Below, piece by piece: positions 53,506-62,665 of a DNA stretch of 64,000 nucleotides. Under the pieces are notes generated by a model that searched no databases, was not told where the DNA came from, and saw nothing but the letters and a program-made list of their open reading frames with translations. Each line of letters begins with the position of its first letter. The stretch's first letter is position 1. A program made the translations under genes and the position numbers. Origin of the DNA: Burkholderiaceae bacterium (GTDB lineage: Bacteria; Pseudomonadota; Gammaproteobacteria; Burkholderiales; Burkholderiaceae_E); NCBI GenBank assembly GCA_023954045.1, contig JAMLIR010000004.1, positions 150,105 to 214,104 of the forward strand, written 5' to 3'.

Positions 53506-54987
53506 ATGAGCTCCTTTCCGATCCTCAGCGCCGCAATCTGGATCCCGATCCTGTTCGGCGTCGCGCTGCTCGCGCTCGGCAACGATCGAAACGCAGCCGT
53601 CGTGCGCGGCGTGGCGCTGATCGGCGCGCTGCTCGGGCTGCTGGCGACCGTGCCGCTGTTCGCCGAGTTCGACCGGGCGTCGGCGGCGATGCAGTTCGTC
53701 GAGCGCACGCGCTGGATCGACGCGCTGTCCGCGCACTACCACCTCGGCGTCGACGGGCTGTCGGTGTGGTTCGTGCTGCTCACCGCGATCATCACGGTGT
53801 TCGTCGTCGTCGCGGGCTGGGAGGTGATCGAGGACAAGGTCGCGCAGTACATGGCGGCGTTCCTGATCCTCTCCGGGCTGATGGTCGGGGTGTTCTCGGC
53901 GCTCGACGGGCTGCTGTTCTACGTGTTCTTCGAGGCGACGCTGATCCCGATGTACATCATCATCGGCGTCTGGGGCGGCCCGAACCGGGTCTACGCCGCG
54001 TTCAAGTTCTTCCTGTACACGCTGCTCGGCTCGCTGCTGACGCTGGTGGCGATCGTCTACCTGTACATGAAGTCGGGCTCGTTCGCGATCCTCGACTGGC
54101 ACGCGCTGCCCCTGTCGCTGCACGAGCAGGTGCTGATCTTCCTCGCGTTCCTGGCCGCATTCGCGGTCAAGGTGCCGATGTGGCCGGTGCACACCTGGCT
54201 GCCCGACGCGCACGTCGAGGCGCCCACCGGCGGCTCGGTGGTGCTGGCGGCGGTGATGCTGAAGCTGGGCGCGTACGGCTTCGTGCGGTTCTCGCTGCCG
54301 ATCGCGCCCGACGCCAGCCACCAGCTCGCCGCGCTCGTCATCGCGCTGTCGCTGATCGCGGTCGTCTACGTCGGGCTGGTCGCGCTGGTGCAGGCCGACA
54401 TGAAGAAGCTGGTCGCCTACTCGTCGATCGCTCACATGGGCTTCGTGACGCTGGGCTTCTTCATGTTCAACCACATGGGGATGCAGGGCGCGATCGTCCA
54501 GATGATCTCGCACGGCTTCGTCTCGGGCGCGATGTTCCTCTGCATCGGCGTGCTCTACGACCGGATGCACTCGCGCCAGATCGCCGACTACGGCGGCGTC
54601 GTCAACACGATGCCCAGGTTCGCCGCGCTGTTCATGCTGTTCGCGATGGCCAACTCGGGCCTTCCGGGCACCTCGGGTTTCGTCGGCGAGTTCCTCGTCA
54701 TCCTGGGAGCGGTGCAGTTCGACTTCTGGGTCGCGCTCGCGGCGGCCAGCACGCTGATCTGGGGCGCCGCCTACTCGCTGTGGATGTACAAGCGGGTGAT
54801 CTTCGGCGCGGTCGCCAACGACCACGTCGCGAAGCTGCAGGACGTCGGGCGCCGCGAATTCTGGATGCTGACCGCGATGGCGCTGCTGGTGCTGGGCATG
54901 GGCATCTACCCGAAGCCGGTGACCGACATGACCGAGGCGTCGGTGAAGGCGCTGCTCGAGCACGTCGCCGTCTCGAAGATCAAGTAA
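53506..54987 (+). CDS. nuoM: NADH-quinone oxidoreductase subunit M
   Basis: A 493-residue antiporter-like proton-pumping subunit. VFFEATLIPMYIIIGVWGG, PMWPVHTWLPDAHVEAPTGG, VLAAVMLKLGAYGFVRF and SSIAHMGFVTLGFFMF are family signatures. About 14 helices are expected. It starts 25 bases after nuoL. Confidence 0.97.
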   Translation: MSSFPILSAAIWIPILFGVALLALGNDRNAAVVRGVALIGALLGLLATVPLFAEFDRASAAMQFVERTRWIDALSAHYHLGVDGLSVWFVLLTAIITVFVVVAGWEVIEDKVAQYMAAFLILSGLMVGVFSALDGLLFYVFFEATLIPMYIIIGVWGGPNRVYAAFKFFLYTLLGSLLTLVAIVYLYMKSGSFAILDWHALPLSLHEQVLIFLAFLAAFAVKVPMWPVHTWLPDAHVEAPTGGSVVLAAVMLKLGAYGFVRFSLPIAPDASHQLAALVIALSLIAVVYVGLVALVQADMKKLVAYSSIAHMGFVTLGFFMFNHMGMQGAIVQMISHGFVSGAMFLCIGVLYDRMHSRQIADYGGVVNTMPRFAALFMLFAMANSGLPGTSGFVGEFLVILGAVQFDFWVALAAASTLIWGAAYSLWMYKRVIFGAVANDHVAKLQDVGRREFWMLTAMALLVLGMGIYPKPVTDMTEASVKALLEHVAVSKIK

Positions 54988-54993
54988 CGAACG

Positions 54994-56469
54994 ATGAAAC
55001 CCGAATCCCTGAACCTGCTGGCGGCGCTGCCCGAGATCTCGCTGCTGGTCGCCGTGTGCGCGGTGCTGCTCGTCGACGTGCTGGTGCCCGCCAGGCGCCG
55101 CATTCCGACCTCGGCGCTTGCGCTCCTGGCGATCCTCGCGCCGCTGGCGGCCACGCTGTGGCAGATCGGCTCGCCGACCCGGTACGCGTTCTCGAACATG
55201 TACGTCGCGGACGGGCTCTCGCACCTGCTCAAGCTGTGCGCGTACGTCGCGGTCGCGGCGACGCTGGTCTACGGCGGCCGCTACACGCGCGATCGCGGGC
55301 TCGACCGCGGCGAGTTCCACGTGCTGGCGCTGCTGTCGCTGCTCGGCCAGATGGTGATGATCTCGGCGAACAACCTGCTGGTCGTCTACCTGGGGCTCGA
55401 GCTGCTGTCGCTTTCGCTGTACGCGCTGGTGGCGATGCGCCGGGACTGGCCGCTCTCGGGCGAGGCCGCGATGAAGTACTTCGTACTGGGCGCACTCGCC
55501 TCGGGCTTCCTGCTCTACGGGATGTCGATGATCTACGGCGGCGCCGGCTCGCTCGAGCACGGACGCATCGCCGCCGCGTTCACCGGCGGGCAGCTGAACC
55601 GCACCGTCTTCACCTTCGGCGTCGTGTTCGTCGTCGCGGGGCTGGCGTTCAAGCTCGGCGCGGTGCCGTTCCACATGTGGTTGCCCGACGTCTACCACGG
55701 CTCGCCCACCGCCGCGACGCTGCTGATCGCCGCCGCCCCGAAGCTCGCCGCGTTCGCGATCGCGTTCCGGCTGCTCGTCGAGGCGCTGGTCGGCGTGGCC
55801 GCAGACTGGCAACAGATGCTGCTCGTGCTGTCGGTCGCGTCGCTGGCGCTCGGCAACGTCGTCGCGATCGCGCAATCGAACTTCAAGCGGATGCTCGCCT
55901 ACTCGACGATGTCGCACGTGGGCTTCGTACTGCTCGGGCTGCTCTCCGGGGTCGTCGACGGCGACATGGCGCGGGCCGACGGCGCCTACGGATCGGCCCT
56001 CTTCTACATGATCACCTACGTGCTGACGACGCTGGGCACCTTCGGGCTGGTGCTGCTGCTCGCGCGCGACGGCTTCGAGGCCGACGAGATCGCCGACCTG
56101 CGCGGCCTGAACCGGCGCCGGCCGTGGATGGCCCTCGTCATGCTGATCATGATGTTCTCGTTCGCGGGCATCCCGCCGTTCGTGGGCTTCTACGCGAAGC
56201 TCGTCGTGCTGAAGGCCGTGATCGATGCCGGCCAGGTCTGGCTGGCCGTGGTCGCGGTGCTGTTCTCTCTGATCGGCGCGTTCTACTACCTGCGAGTCGT
56301 CAAGGCGATGTACTTCGACCCGCCGGCCGACGAGACGCCGATCGAGCCTGCGGCCGCCGCGCGTGCGACGATGGCGGTCAACGCGGCGCTGGTGCTCGGG
56401 CTGGGCATCGTCCCGGGCCCGCTGATGGCGGCCTGCCTGGAGGCGATCCGGCAGGCGCTCGGCACCTGA
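54994..56469 (+). CDS. nuoN: NADH-quinone oxidoreductase subunit N
   Basis: A 491-residue antiporter-like subunit, last of the nuo operon. [60 protein letters not shown] and [20 protein letters not shown] are as expected. Fourteen helices are likely. It starts six bases after nuoM. In many relatives a DUF2818 gene follows, but here only 86 bp separate it from the Nudix gene. Confidence 0.97.
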   Translation: MKPESLNLLAALPEISLLVAVCAVLLVDVLVPARRRIPTSALALLAILAPLAATLWQIGSPTRYAFSNMYVADGLSHLLKLCAYVAVAATLVYGGRYTRDRGLDRGEFHVLALLSLLGQMVMISANNLLVVYLGLELLSLSLYALVAMRRDWPLSGEAAMKYFVLGALASGFLLYGMSMIYGGAGSLEHGRIAAAFTGGQLNRTVFTFGVVFVVAGLAFKLGAVPFHMWLPDVYHGSPTAATLLIAAAPKLAAFAIAFRLLVEALVGVAADWQQMLLVLSVASLALGNVVAIAQSNFKRMLAYSTMSHVGFVLLGLLSGVVDGDMARADGAYGSALFYMITYVLTTLGTFGLVLLLARDGFEADEIADLRGLNRRRPWMALVMLIMMFSFAGIPPFVGFYAKLVVLKAVIDAGQVWLAVVAVLFSLIGAFYYLRVVKAMYFDPPADETPIEPAAAARATMAVNAALVLGLGIVPGPLMAACLEAIRQALGT

Positions 56470-56555
56470 ACGGGCTGCCGCCGGGCCGAACGCGGCAGGC
56501 CCCGGCTCGGGCTGCGGCCCGGTGGAGCAGGGCGTCCGCAAACCGGTGACCCAGG

Positions 56556-57128
56556 ATGGCGAAGGAACTGCGCGAAACCCGGATCGATTCGGAGGTCGTC
56601 TTCAAGGGCGGCTTCCTGGAGGTGCGCCGCGACCGCGTGCGGCTGCCCGACGGGAGGCCGACCAACCGCGAATTCGTCGTCCATCCCGGGGCGGCCGCGA
56701 TGGTGCCGATCTTTCCCGACCAGCGGATCCTGATCGAGCGACAGTTCCGCTACCCGATCGGCACGACCTTCGTCGAAGTGCCGGCCGGCAAGCTCGACCC
56801 GGGCGAGACCTCGCTGCAGACCGCGCGGCGCGAACTGGTCGAAGAGACCGGCTACCGCGCGAACGAATGGGCGTTCCTGACCCGGCTTCACACTGCGATC
56901 GGCTTCTCCGACGAGGCGATCGACGTGTTCCTCTGCCGCGACCTGGTCCACGCTGGGCAGGCGCTGGACGACGGCGAATTCCTCGAGATCGAGATCGTGA
57001 CGCTCGGCTGGCTGGTCGACGAATTGCGGGCCGGCCGTCTCACCGACGTGAAGACGCAGATCGTCACCTTCTGGCTCGAGCGCATCTTTGCCGGTGCATG
57101 GCCTTGGCCGTCGTTCGAGCGCATCTGA
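56556..57128 (+). CDS. nudF: Nudix hydrolase, ADP-ribose pyrophosphatase type
   Basis: A 190-residue hydrolase. The Nudix box is complete: GKLDPGETSLQTARRELVEE followed by TGYRAN. Preceding elements (VFKGGFLEVRRDRVRLPDGR, IERQFRYPIGTTFVEVPAGK) match the NudF/ADP-ribose group. It cleaves nucleoside diphosphate sugars such as ADP-ribose to AMP and ribose 5-phosphate. It is probably co-transcribed with nuo in many Burkholderiales. Substrate is inferred from family. It is the last chromosomal gene before the mobile element. Confidence 0.9.
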   Translation: MAKELRETRIDSEVVFKGGFLEVRRDRVRLPDGRPTNREFVVHPGAAAMVPIFPDQRILIERQFRYPIGTTFVEVPAGKLDPGETSLQTARRELVEETGYRANEWAFLTRLHTAIGFSDEAIDVFLCRDLVHAGQALDDGEFLEIEIVTLGWLVDELRAGRLTDVKTQIVTFWLERIFAGAWPWPSFERI

Positions 57129-57511
57129 AAACGTCATTCTGACAGGTAGTTGCGAGATTTTTCTCGCGTAATAGATCAGCTTCTCCTCGGCTTCTCCGGG
57201 ATTCGCTCGAGATCCGGGTGTGTTGCACCAAAAGATATTTATTTACATAGACTTGCGGGATATTCTTGAAGTGAAATCTCGAGTCCGCCCCCCGGGGTCG
57301 AAGCGGGGATCGGGCCGCCGGGTCCGCTCCGACCCGATGCGTCGGGCGACGTGGCGGCCTTCCGGGCGGCCGCAGGCGGGGAAGCCGCGGCAGGCGCGGC
57401 AGGGGGTGGCGGAAGCGGTGAAATCCTCCGCCGAACCCAAGACCGTCCAACGCCGTCGCGCTCCCCTCTGGTTTCCCCTGTAGAGGAGCCGGCATCTAGT
57501 CCAAAATAGTC
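57129..57511 (+). other. Junction between chromosome and integrated element
   Basis: Nothing coding is supported here. The first 150 bp are notably AT-richer than their surroundings (AAAGATATTTATTTACATAG), which is unusual in this genome, then a GC-rich part follows. The hairpin GCGAGA-TTTTT-CTCGC at about 57160 lacks a T-run. No tRNA gene or obvious att core is visible, so the left end of the element cannot be placed exactly. Confidence 0.4.
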
Positions 57512-57540
57512 TAGACACGGCTAAATCAATCGCGTATCCT
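57512..57540 (+). promoter_or_regulatory. Putative integrase promoter overlapping a TAGTCTAG site
   Basis: TAGACA (57512-57517) and TATCCT (57535-57540) are 17 bases apart. The -35 box overlaps TAGTCTAG (57507-57514), which recurs at 59352-59359 before alpA. AAGGAGG precedes the integrase ATG. Overlap of site and promoter would fit repression by AlpA or another element protein. Confidence 0.5.
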
Positions 57541-57566
57541 TTGGTGGGTAGAAAGGAGGGCGAGAC

Positions 57567-58874
57567 ATGCCGAAGCGAGCGAAAGAGTTGACGGCGCTGC
57601 AGGTCAAGCGCTTGACGGTGCCGGGCCTGCACTTCGTGGGCGGCGTGCCGGGCCTGGCGCTGCAGGTCACGGAGCAGGGCGCGCGGACCTGGCTGTTGCG
57701 CTACTCGGTGGGTACGAAGCGGCGGGAGATGGGGCTGGGGTCGTTCGACGGCGTGCCGCTGGCCGAGGCCCGCGAGGCGGCGCGCAAGGCCCGCGACCAG
57801 CTGCGCGAGGGGGTCGACCCGATCGACCAGCGCCGGGCGGTGCGCTCGGCGATGATCGCCGAGTCCGCGCGCCAGGTCACTTTCGACGAGGCCGCGCGCC
57901 GCTACATCAAGACGCACGCCCCAGGCTGGCGCAGCGCCAAGCACGCACAGCAATGGAAGAACACGCTGGCCAGCTACGCGAGCCCGAGGCTCGGCCGGAT
58001 GCTGGTGCGTGACATTGACAGCCCGCACGTCGTCGAAGTGCTGCGGCCGATCTGGCAGACGAAGCACGAAACCGCGGCGCGGCTGCGCGGACGGATCGAG
58101 AAGATACTGGACTGGGCGTACTCGGCGCGGCTTCGTACCGGTGAGAACCCGGCGCGCTGGGCCGTGCTCAAGCCGCTCCTGTTGGACCCGACGAAGGCGG
58201 CCGACAAGGGCCACCATCCGGCGCTCGACTGGCGCGAAGTCGGCGACTTCTGGGCCGAGCTCGGCAAGGCCGAGGGCATCGCGGCGCGGGCGCTGCAATT
58301 CGGCATCCTGACCGCCATGCGCCATACGGCCGTGGTCGGCGCGCGCTGGGAGGAAATCGACCTGCAGGCGGGCGTCTGGACGGTTCCGGCCGAGCGCATG
58401 AAGGCGGCTGGGAAGAAGAAGCCGACGCCGCATCGCGTGCCGCTCGCGCCGGCCGCGCTCGAGCTGCTGCGAAGCGTGCCGCGGCTCGAAGGCTCCGAGC
58501 TCGTCTTTCCATCCTCGCGCGGGCAGAGCACGCTTTCCGACCGCAGCCTCAAGGCGGTGATCGAGCGGCTGCACGAGGCGCGCGTCCAGGCCGGCGGCGC
58601 CGGCTGGATCGACCGCAACGAGGGCAACCGGATCGCCACGCCGCACGGTATCGCTCGGTCGACCTTCAAGACCTGGGCGGCCGACGCGACGAAATTCCCG
58701 CACGAGTTGAGCGAGAAGGCGCTGGCGCACGAGGAGGAAAGCAAGGTGGTCGCAGCCTACCAGCGCGGCGACCAGCTCGAGCGGCGCCGGCCGCTCATGG
58801 TCGAGTGGGCGCGATTCCTCGCCACGCCGAGCGCGAAGGCGGCGAGCGTGACGCCGATTCGGGGCGCGGCATGA
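57567..58874 (+). CDS. int: Tyrosine-type integrase (P4-like, DUF4102 family)
   Basis: A 435-residue recombinase. The N-terminal arm-binding domain (VGGVPGLALQVTEQGARTWL, then GTKRREMGLGSFDG and VPLAEAREAARKARDQLREG) is the DUF4102-type. Catalytic residues in order are R252 (TAMRHTAVVGARWEEID), H360 and R364 (PHGIARSTFKTW) and Y398 (AAYQRGDQLERRRPLMVEW). The HGIAR spacing has one residue more than the common HGFR. It integrates and excises the element at an attachment site not identified here. The stop overlaps the next gene. Confidence 0.93.
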   Translation: MPKRAKELTALQVKRLTVPGLHFVGGVPGLALQVTEQGARTWLLRYSVGTKRREMGLGSFDGVPLAEAREAARKARDQLREGVDPIDQRRAVRSAMIAESARQVTFDEAARRYIKTHAPGWRSAKHAQQWKNTLASYASPRLGRMLVRDIDSPHVVEVLRPIWQTKHETAARLRGRIEKILDWAYSARLRTGENPARWAVLKPLLLDPTKAADKGHHPALDWREVGDFWAELGKAEGIAARALQFGILTAMRHTAVVGARWEEIDLQAGVWTVPAERMKAAGKKKPTPHRVPLAPAALELLRSVPRLEGSELVFPSSRGQSTLSDRSLKAVIERLHEARVQAGGAGWIDRNEGNRIATPHGIARSTFKTWAADATKFPHELSEKALAHEEESKVVAAYQRGDQLERRRPLMVEWARFLATPSAKAASVTPIRGAA

Positions 58875-59335
58875 CGCCCGAGGAAGCCTTCGCGCGCTTC
58901 GCCGCCGCGCGCGGCTTCGACCTGCGCGCCTTCGATGCGTTTATCGCGCAGATTGCGCCAGGGGACGACCGCGACGCATTCGCCGAGGCCCGCGCCGAGG
59001 GCGTCGAAGCAATGGCGCAGGGAAACGAGGATTGGGCGCGACGGTGCCTGCTGTGGATGCTGGCGGCCAATCGCCTGTGGCTGGCCGACCCGAAGGCGCG
59101 CATCGGTCATCGCAGACAGAAACAAGTGGCGGCATTCAGCGTGAAGGGCGCGAAGGAGCGAGCCGTCTACACCGAGGCGCAGCGCACGGGCTGGCGCACG
59201 AAGGCCGCCGCAATGTCGTCCCTGCTTAGCGCACGCGGTAAGGCGGCGCTCATCGCGCGGCGTGAACGGCTGCCGGATGCCGCAGTGGAAACGATCCGCC
59301 GAGAGATTGCGAAAGTGGGGAAACCCCTCGGCTAA
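58871..59335 (+). CDS. Hypothetical element protein
   Basis: A 154-residue protein starting at an ATG that overlaps the integrase stop (ATGA). It is alanine-rich, with EEAFARFAAARGFDLRAFDA and a basic C-terminal part (TGWRTKAAAMSSLLSARGKA). No known domain was recognised. A helical, possibly DNA-binding fold is suggested by its charge. Being coupled to the integrase, it may have a part in recombination or its control, but this is a guess. Confidence 0.65.
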   Translation: MTPEEAFARFAAARGFDLRAFDAFIAQIAPGDDRDAFAEARAEGVEAMAQGNEDWARRCLLWMLAANRLWLADPKARIGHRRQKQVAAFSVKGAKERAVYTEAQRTGWRTKAAAMSSLLSARGKAALIARRERLPDAAVETIRREIAKVGKPLG

Positions 59336-59402
59336 CCCAAGCGCTGAAATCTAGTCTAGCCCCATCGCGTCGCAATCGTGCGGCGGTGGATGGAGCTAGA
59401 CA

Positions 59403-59606
59403 ATGAGGATCCTTCGCGTCGAACAGGTCGCCGATCGCATCGGCGGTAGCCGTGCGCTCGTCTGGCGCAAGGCGAAAGAGGAAGCGGACTTCCCCAAGCC
59501 GATCAAGGTCACGCCGGGAATCACCGGCTGGCTCGAGCACGAGGTCGACGCGTACATCGCGCGCCGCGTGGTCGAAAGCCGCGGCGCTGGGGCGGTGACG
59601 GCATGA
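59403..59606 (+). CDS. AlpA-family phage regulatory protein
   Basis: A 67-residue helix-turn-helix protein of the AlpA/MerR-like excisionase-regulator type: MRILRVEQVADRIGGSRALV, WRKAKEEADFPKPIKVTPGI and GWLEHEVDAYIARR. It would regulate integrase or act as excisionase. GGAG precedes the ATG. A TAGTCTAG site lies 44 bases upstream. Its stop overlaps the ATG of the next, frameshifted frame. Confidence 0.9.
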   Translation: MRILRVEQVADRIGGSRALVWRKAKEEADFPKPIKVTPGITGWLEHEVDAYIARRVVESRGAGAVTA

Positions 59607-59787
59607 ACGCGCCGCCGGCCGCAGTCAGGCCGAAACCTACCTGCAGCGCATCGCCGCCGGACCCTCGCACGTCGACGACCTGGCGCAGCAAGTCGCCGTC
59701 GCACGGCTGCACTCGGTCGCTCGGGTACGCGGGTTCTGCGCGCGGGTTCAGGAAGCGATTCAGGAGGCCGGCCATGCGACCGACTGA
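59603..59787 (+). pseudogene. Small element gene with probable frameshift
   Basis: The ATG at 59603 overlaps the alpA stop. In that frame it reads MNAPPAAV and then continues as low-quality sequence through to the next gene. From about 59629 the +2 frame instead reads a plausible helical protein (QAETYLQRIAAGPSHVDDLA, then VARLHSVARVRGFCARVQEA) ending at 59785-59787, overlapping the next gene start as other element genes do. A single base change near 59625 would join them. It is either a true frameshift mutation or a sequencing error. Function unknown. Confidence 0.45.
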
Positions 59788-60034
59788 GGGGGTCGCGGGC
59801 CGGTCGGCTGTCGGGGCCGACCGGGAATCCGCAGAGGACATACAACGCACCGAGATTCTCGCCGAGCGCGACGACGATCGCAAGCAACTGCCCGACCTGG
59901 GCAACTGTGCCGGCTGCGGCGCGCGCATCCGCCTGATCGGCCGCGCGACGATTTGCCCGACCTGCTCGGCCTGGCGGCGCTGGTACATCGCGCACCGGAT
60001 CGCGAGCCGGTATTTGCGGGAGGTGGCCCGATGA
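59774..60034 (+). CDS. Small zinc-ribbon-like protein
   Basis: An 86-residue protein starting at the ATG at 59774 with AGGAGG eight bases upstream. NCAGCGARIRLIGRATICPTC contributes two CXXC pairs, as in a zinc ribbon, and the ending YIAHRIASRYLREVAR is basic and helical. It may bind nucleic acid. It overlaps the frameshifted gene before it and the SSB-like gene after it (ATGA). Confidence 0.7.
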   Translation: MRPTEGVAGRSAVGADRESAEDIQRTEILAERDDDRKQLPDLGNCAGCGARIRLIGRATICPTCSAWRRWYIAHRIASRYLREVAR

Positions 60035-60363
60035 TCGGCGCCATCGTCACCGGAACCCTGGTCGGAGATCCCGTGGAGCGCACGACGCGCGAAGGCAAGC
60101 CGTTCGTCACGGCGACGGCGCGCGTCACAGCCGGCGAGGATGCGATCTTCGTGGGCCTCGCGGCGTTCGAGCCGACTGCAGCGGCGCGGCTCTTGCAGAT
60201 GCGCAAGGGCGGCACGGTCGCGGCCTGCGGCGTGCTCGAACAGACGACCTGGACGACGCAGGCAGGCGAGACGCGCACCGGCTGGCGCCTGACCGCGAGC
60301 GAGGTGCTCACGGCCTACGGCGCGACGAAGAAGCGGCGCACGGCCGATGGGGGCGAGGAATGA
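60031..60363 (+). CDS. Single-stranded DNA-binding-like protein (OB fold)
   Basis: A 110-residue protein whose opening MIGAIVTGTLVGDPVERTTR and following KPFVTATARVTAGEDAIFVG resemble the OB fold of small SSB proteins. MRKGGTVAACGVLEQTTWTT and TGWRLTASEVLTA correspond to later strands. The acidic DNA-mimic C-terminal tip of normal SSB is absent. It is coupled by ATGA on both sides to neighbours leading to the primase/helicase gene, so a replication role is likely. Confidence 0.78.
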   Translation: MIGAIVTGTLVGDPVERTTREGKPFVTATARVTAGEDAIFVGLAAFEPTAAARLLQMRKGGTVAACGVLEQTTWTTQAGETRTGWRLTASEVLTAYGATKKRRTADGGEE

Positions 60364-60623
60364 GCACGCTGACCCGAACGGCCCGCGCTATCGACCTGCT
60401 CGAGTGCGCCATCTGCGGCGTCGAGCCGGTCGCCACCCTCGCCGAATACTGGCCGCACCGGCTGACGCCCGCTGGCAAGCAGCGGGTCTATCGCTACGGC
60501 CTGTGCGCCGAGTGCTTCGCCGAGGTCAAGGACGAAGCCACGCAACAGGCTGCGCTGGCGGCGATCGAACGGTACTTCGAGCGGCACGACGCAGAGTGTC
60601 GGCCGCCGTGGGAGCGGCGATGA
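60360..60623 (+). CDS. Small CXXC protein, function unknown
   Basis: An 87-residue protein with LLECAICGVEPVATLAEYWP and YRYGLCAECFAEVKDEATQQ, giving two CXXC motifs that could bind zinc. The start overlaps the SSB-like gene stop and its own stop overlaps the replication gene start. It may be a loader or accessory for the primase/helicase, an inference from position only. Confidence 0.7.
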   Translation: MSTLTRTARAIDLLECAICGVEPVATLAEYWPHRLTPAGKQRVYRYGLCAECFAEVKDEATQQAALAAIERYFERHDAECRPPWERR

Positions 60624-62665
60624 ACGACGCCGACCGCACCCGCAGCGCATTGCACGCGCTCGACTCGGGCTGTCCCCGCGACGAATGGGTCGCGATCGCA
60701 ATGGCCGCGAAGGCTGCGGGTCTGGACTTTCCCGACTTCCATTCGTGGAGCGAGCCGGCGCACAACTATCGCAACGAGGCCGACTGTCGCGCCGTCTGGC
60801 GCTCGATCGACGAGGCCGGCGGTATCGGCGCCGGGACACTGTTTGCGAAGGCCCGCGAGGCCGGATGGCGCGAGCCGATGAACGGGCACGCCAGGCCGCA
60901 CCAGAAGGCGCAGGAGCCGCGCAAACCGGGCGGCAAGGCCGATGGGTCGTCCTTCGACTTCGCGGCCGTCTGGCGCGATTCTGAGGCGGCCACGGCGCAG
61001 CATCCGTACATCGCGCGCAAGCTGGGCCTGCCCGGCGGGCTGCGGGTCTATCGCGGGGCGCTGACGCTCAACGGCCAGGCGCTCGACGGTGCGCTGCTGG
61101 TGCCCGCATTCGACGCCGACGGCAACCTCCAATCGTGGCAGGCGATCCCGCCGGCCGGCGACAAGCGCAACGCGCCGGGCGCATCCATCAAGGGCGCGTC
61201 GTTCACAGTGGGCGGCGCTGTGCATGACGGCGAGCCGGTTTACCTGTGCGAAGGCATCGGGCAGGCATGGTCGGCACATCAGGCAACGGGCAAGCCGGCC
61301 GTCGTCTGCTTCGGCGCGAGCAGCATCGAGACGATCGCCAGGCAGATGCGTGAGCGTTACCCGGTAACGCGCATCGTCATCGTCTGCGACGCCGGTAAGG
61401 AGCGCGACGGCGAGCGCATCGCGCGGGCGGTGGGCGGCGCATGGGTCGAGATGCCCGCAGGATCGCCTGCGAACTTCGACATGAACGACTTCCACCAGCA
61501 AGTGCGCTCGCTGCCGGCGGTGGCCGAGCTGCTCGCGCAGGCCCGCGAACCGGAGCCGGCGAACGACGACCGAGACGACGACCGGCCGCGCGAGATCAAC
61601 ATGGCCGCGCTCGCCGAGCGCGTACCCGAGCCGCCCGCCTTCATCGTGCCCGAGTGGCTGCCGGCCGGCGAGGTGACGCTATTGGCCGCGAACGGCGGCA
61701 CCGGCAAGTCGGCGACCGCGCTACGCCTGGCCGTCTGCCTGCGCACCGGGCGCGACTTCTACGGGCTGCCGGTCGAGCGGCGCGGCGTGGACTTCGTGAG
61801 CTTCGAGGATGCCGAGCCGGTGATTCACTGGCGCCTGCATCGCATCTGCCTGGCGCTGGGCGTCGCACCGGGCGACGTGGCCGATGGGCTGCGCATCTTC
61901 GATGGCACGAAGTGCGTATCCGCGTGGTACTCGCGCGGGCAATTCGGCGAAACCGGACCGACCGCAGCCTTTTACGCGATGGCCGAGCGCATCGGCGGCC
62001 CGGGCCGCGTCGTCATCGTGGACGGTTCGTCCGACACCTATGCCGGCAACGAGAACGACCGGGCCCAAGTCAAGGCGTTCATTCGGATGCTGCGCCGGCT
62101 GATCGCCGCCGACGGCGCGCTGCTGCTGCTCTCGCACGTCGACAAGATGGCCGCGAAGTCGGGGGCCGAATCGCTCGGGTTCTCGGGCTCGACCGGCTGG
62201 CACAACGGCGTTCGCTGCCGCTGGTACATGTACGCCGAGACGGACGAGGAAGGCACCGAGTCCGGGCGCATCGCGCTCGAAGTGCGCAAGTCGAACCTGG
62301 GGCGCACGGGCGCACGGATGCTTCTGTCATTCGATGAGGCAAGCGGCACCTTCGAGCGCGTCGACACCGAGACGCCGCAGCGCGGGCGAGCGTTCCAGCG
62401 CGCAGACGAGGCCGATGCAATCCTCGCCACGATCCGCGCAGCCTGGGCCGCAGGCGACCCCATACCGGCGGCGACCAGCGGGACGCGCACGGCGCACAGC
62501 GTCTGCGATGCCCGCGACGGACTGCCCGCCAGCCTCAAGGGGCGGCGCGGCCGGCAGCGTTTCAATCGCGCGCTCGAGGAACTGCGCGCAGCCGGCGCAG
62601 TACGCACGTCGACCGTCAAGACGAGCAGCCGGAACACGCGAGAGGTGCTCTATGCGCCCGATTGA
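60620..62665 (+). CDS. Replication protein: PriCT-2, Toprim-like and RecA-like helicase domains
   Basis: A 681-residue protein. Residues 1-75 form a PriCT-2-like domain (WVAIAMAAKAAGLDFPDFHS). The middle has a Toprim-like primase part (PVYLCEGIGQAWSAHQATGK, then RIVIVCDAGKERDGE). From about residue 340 follows an AAA_25/RepA-type ATPase: Walker A ANGGTGKS (357-364), Walker B VIVDGSSD around D468, and LLLLSHVDKMAAKSGAESLG. This primase-helicase fusion is typical of P4-type satellites and small integrative elements. It probably starts replication at the adjacent repeats. The C-terminal 100 residues are variable. Confidence 0.85.
   Translation: MNDADRTRSALHALDSGCPRDEWVAIAMAAKAAGLDFPDFHSWSEPAHNYRNEADCRAVWRSIDEAGGIGAGTLFAKAREAGWREPMNGHARPHQKAQEPRKPGGKADGSSFDFAAVWRDSEAATAQHPYIARKLGLPGGLRVYRGALTLNGQALDGALLVPAFDADGNLQSWQAIPPAGDKRNAPGASIKGASFTVGGAVHDGEPVYLCEGIGQAWSAHQATGKPAVVCFGASSIETIARQMRERYPVTRIVIVCDAGKERDGERIARAVGGAWVEMPAGSPANFDMNDFHQQVRSLPAVAELLAQAREPEPANDDRDDDRPREINMAALAERVPEPPAFIVPEWLPAGEVTLLAANGGTGKSATALRLAVCLRTGRDFYGLPVERRGVDFVSFEDAEPVIHWRLHRICLALGVAPGDVADGLRIFDGTKCVSAWYSRGQFGETGPTAAFYAMAERIGGPGRVVIVDGSSDTYAGNENDRAQVKAFIRMLRRLIAADGALLLLSHVDKMAAKSGAESLGFSGSTGWHNGVRCRWYMYAETDEEGTESGRIALEVRKSNLGRTGARMLLSFDEASGTFERVDTETPQRGRAFQRADEADAILATIRAAWAAGDPIPAATSGTRTAHSVCDARDGLPASLKGRRGRQRFNRALEELRAAGAVRTSTVKTSSRNTREVLYAPD

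Noticed and set aside
57155-57175. Terminator after the Nudix gene
   Set aside because: The GCGAGA-TTTTT-CTCGC hairpin has its T-run inside the loop and not after the stem.
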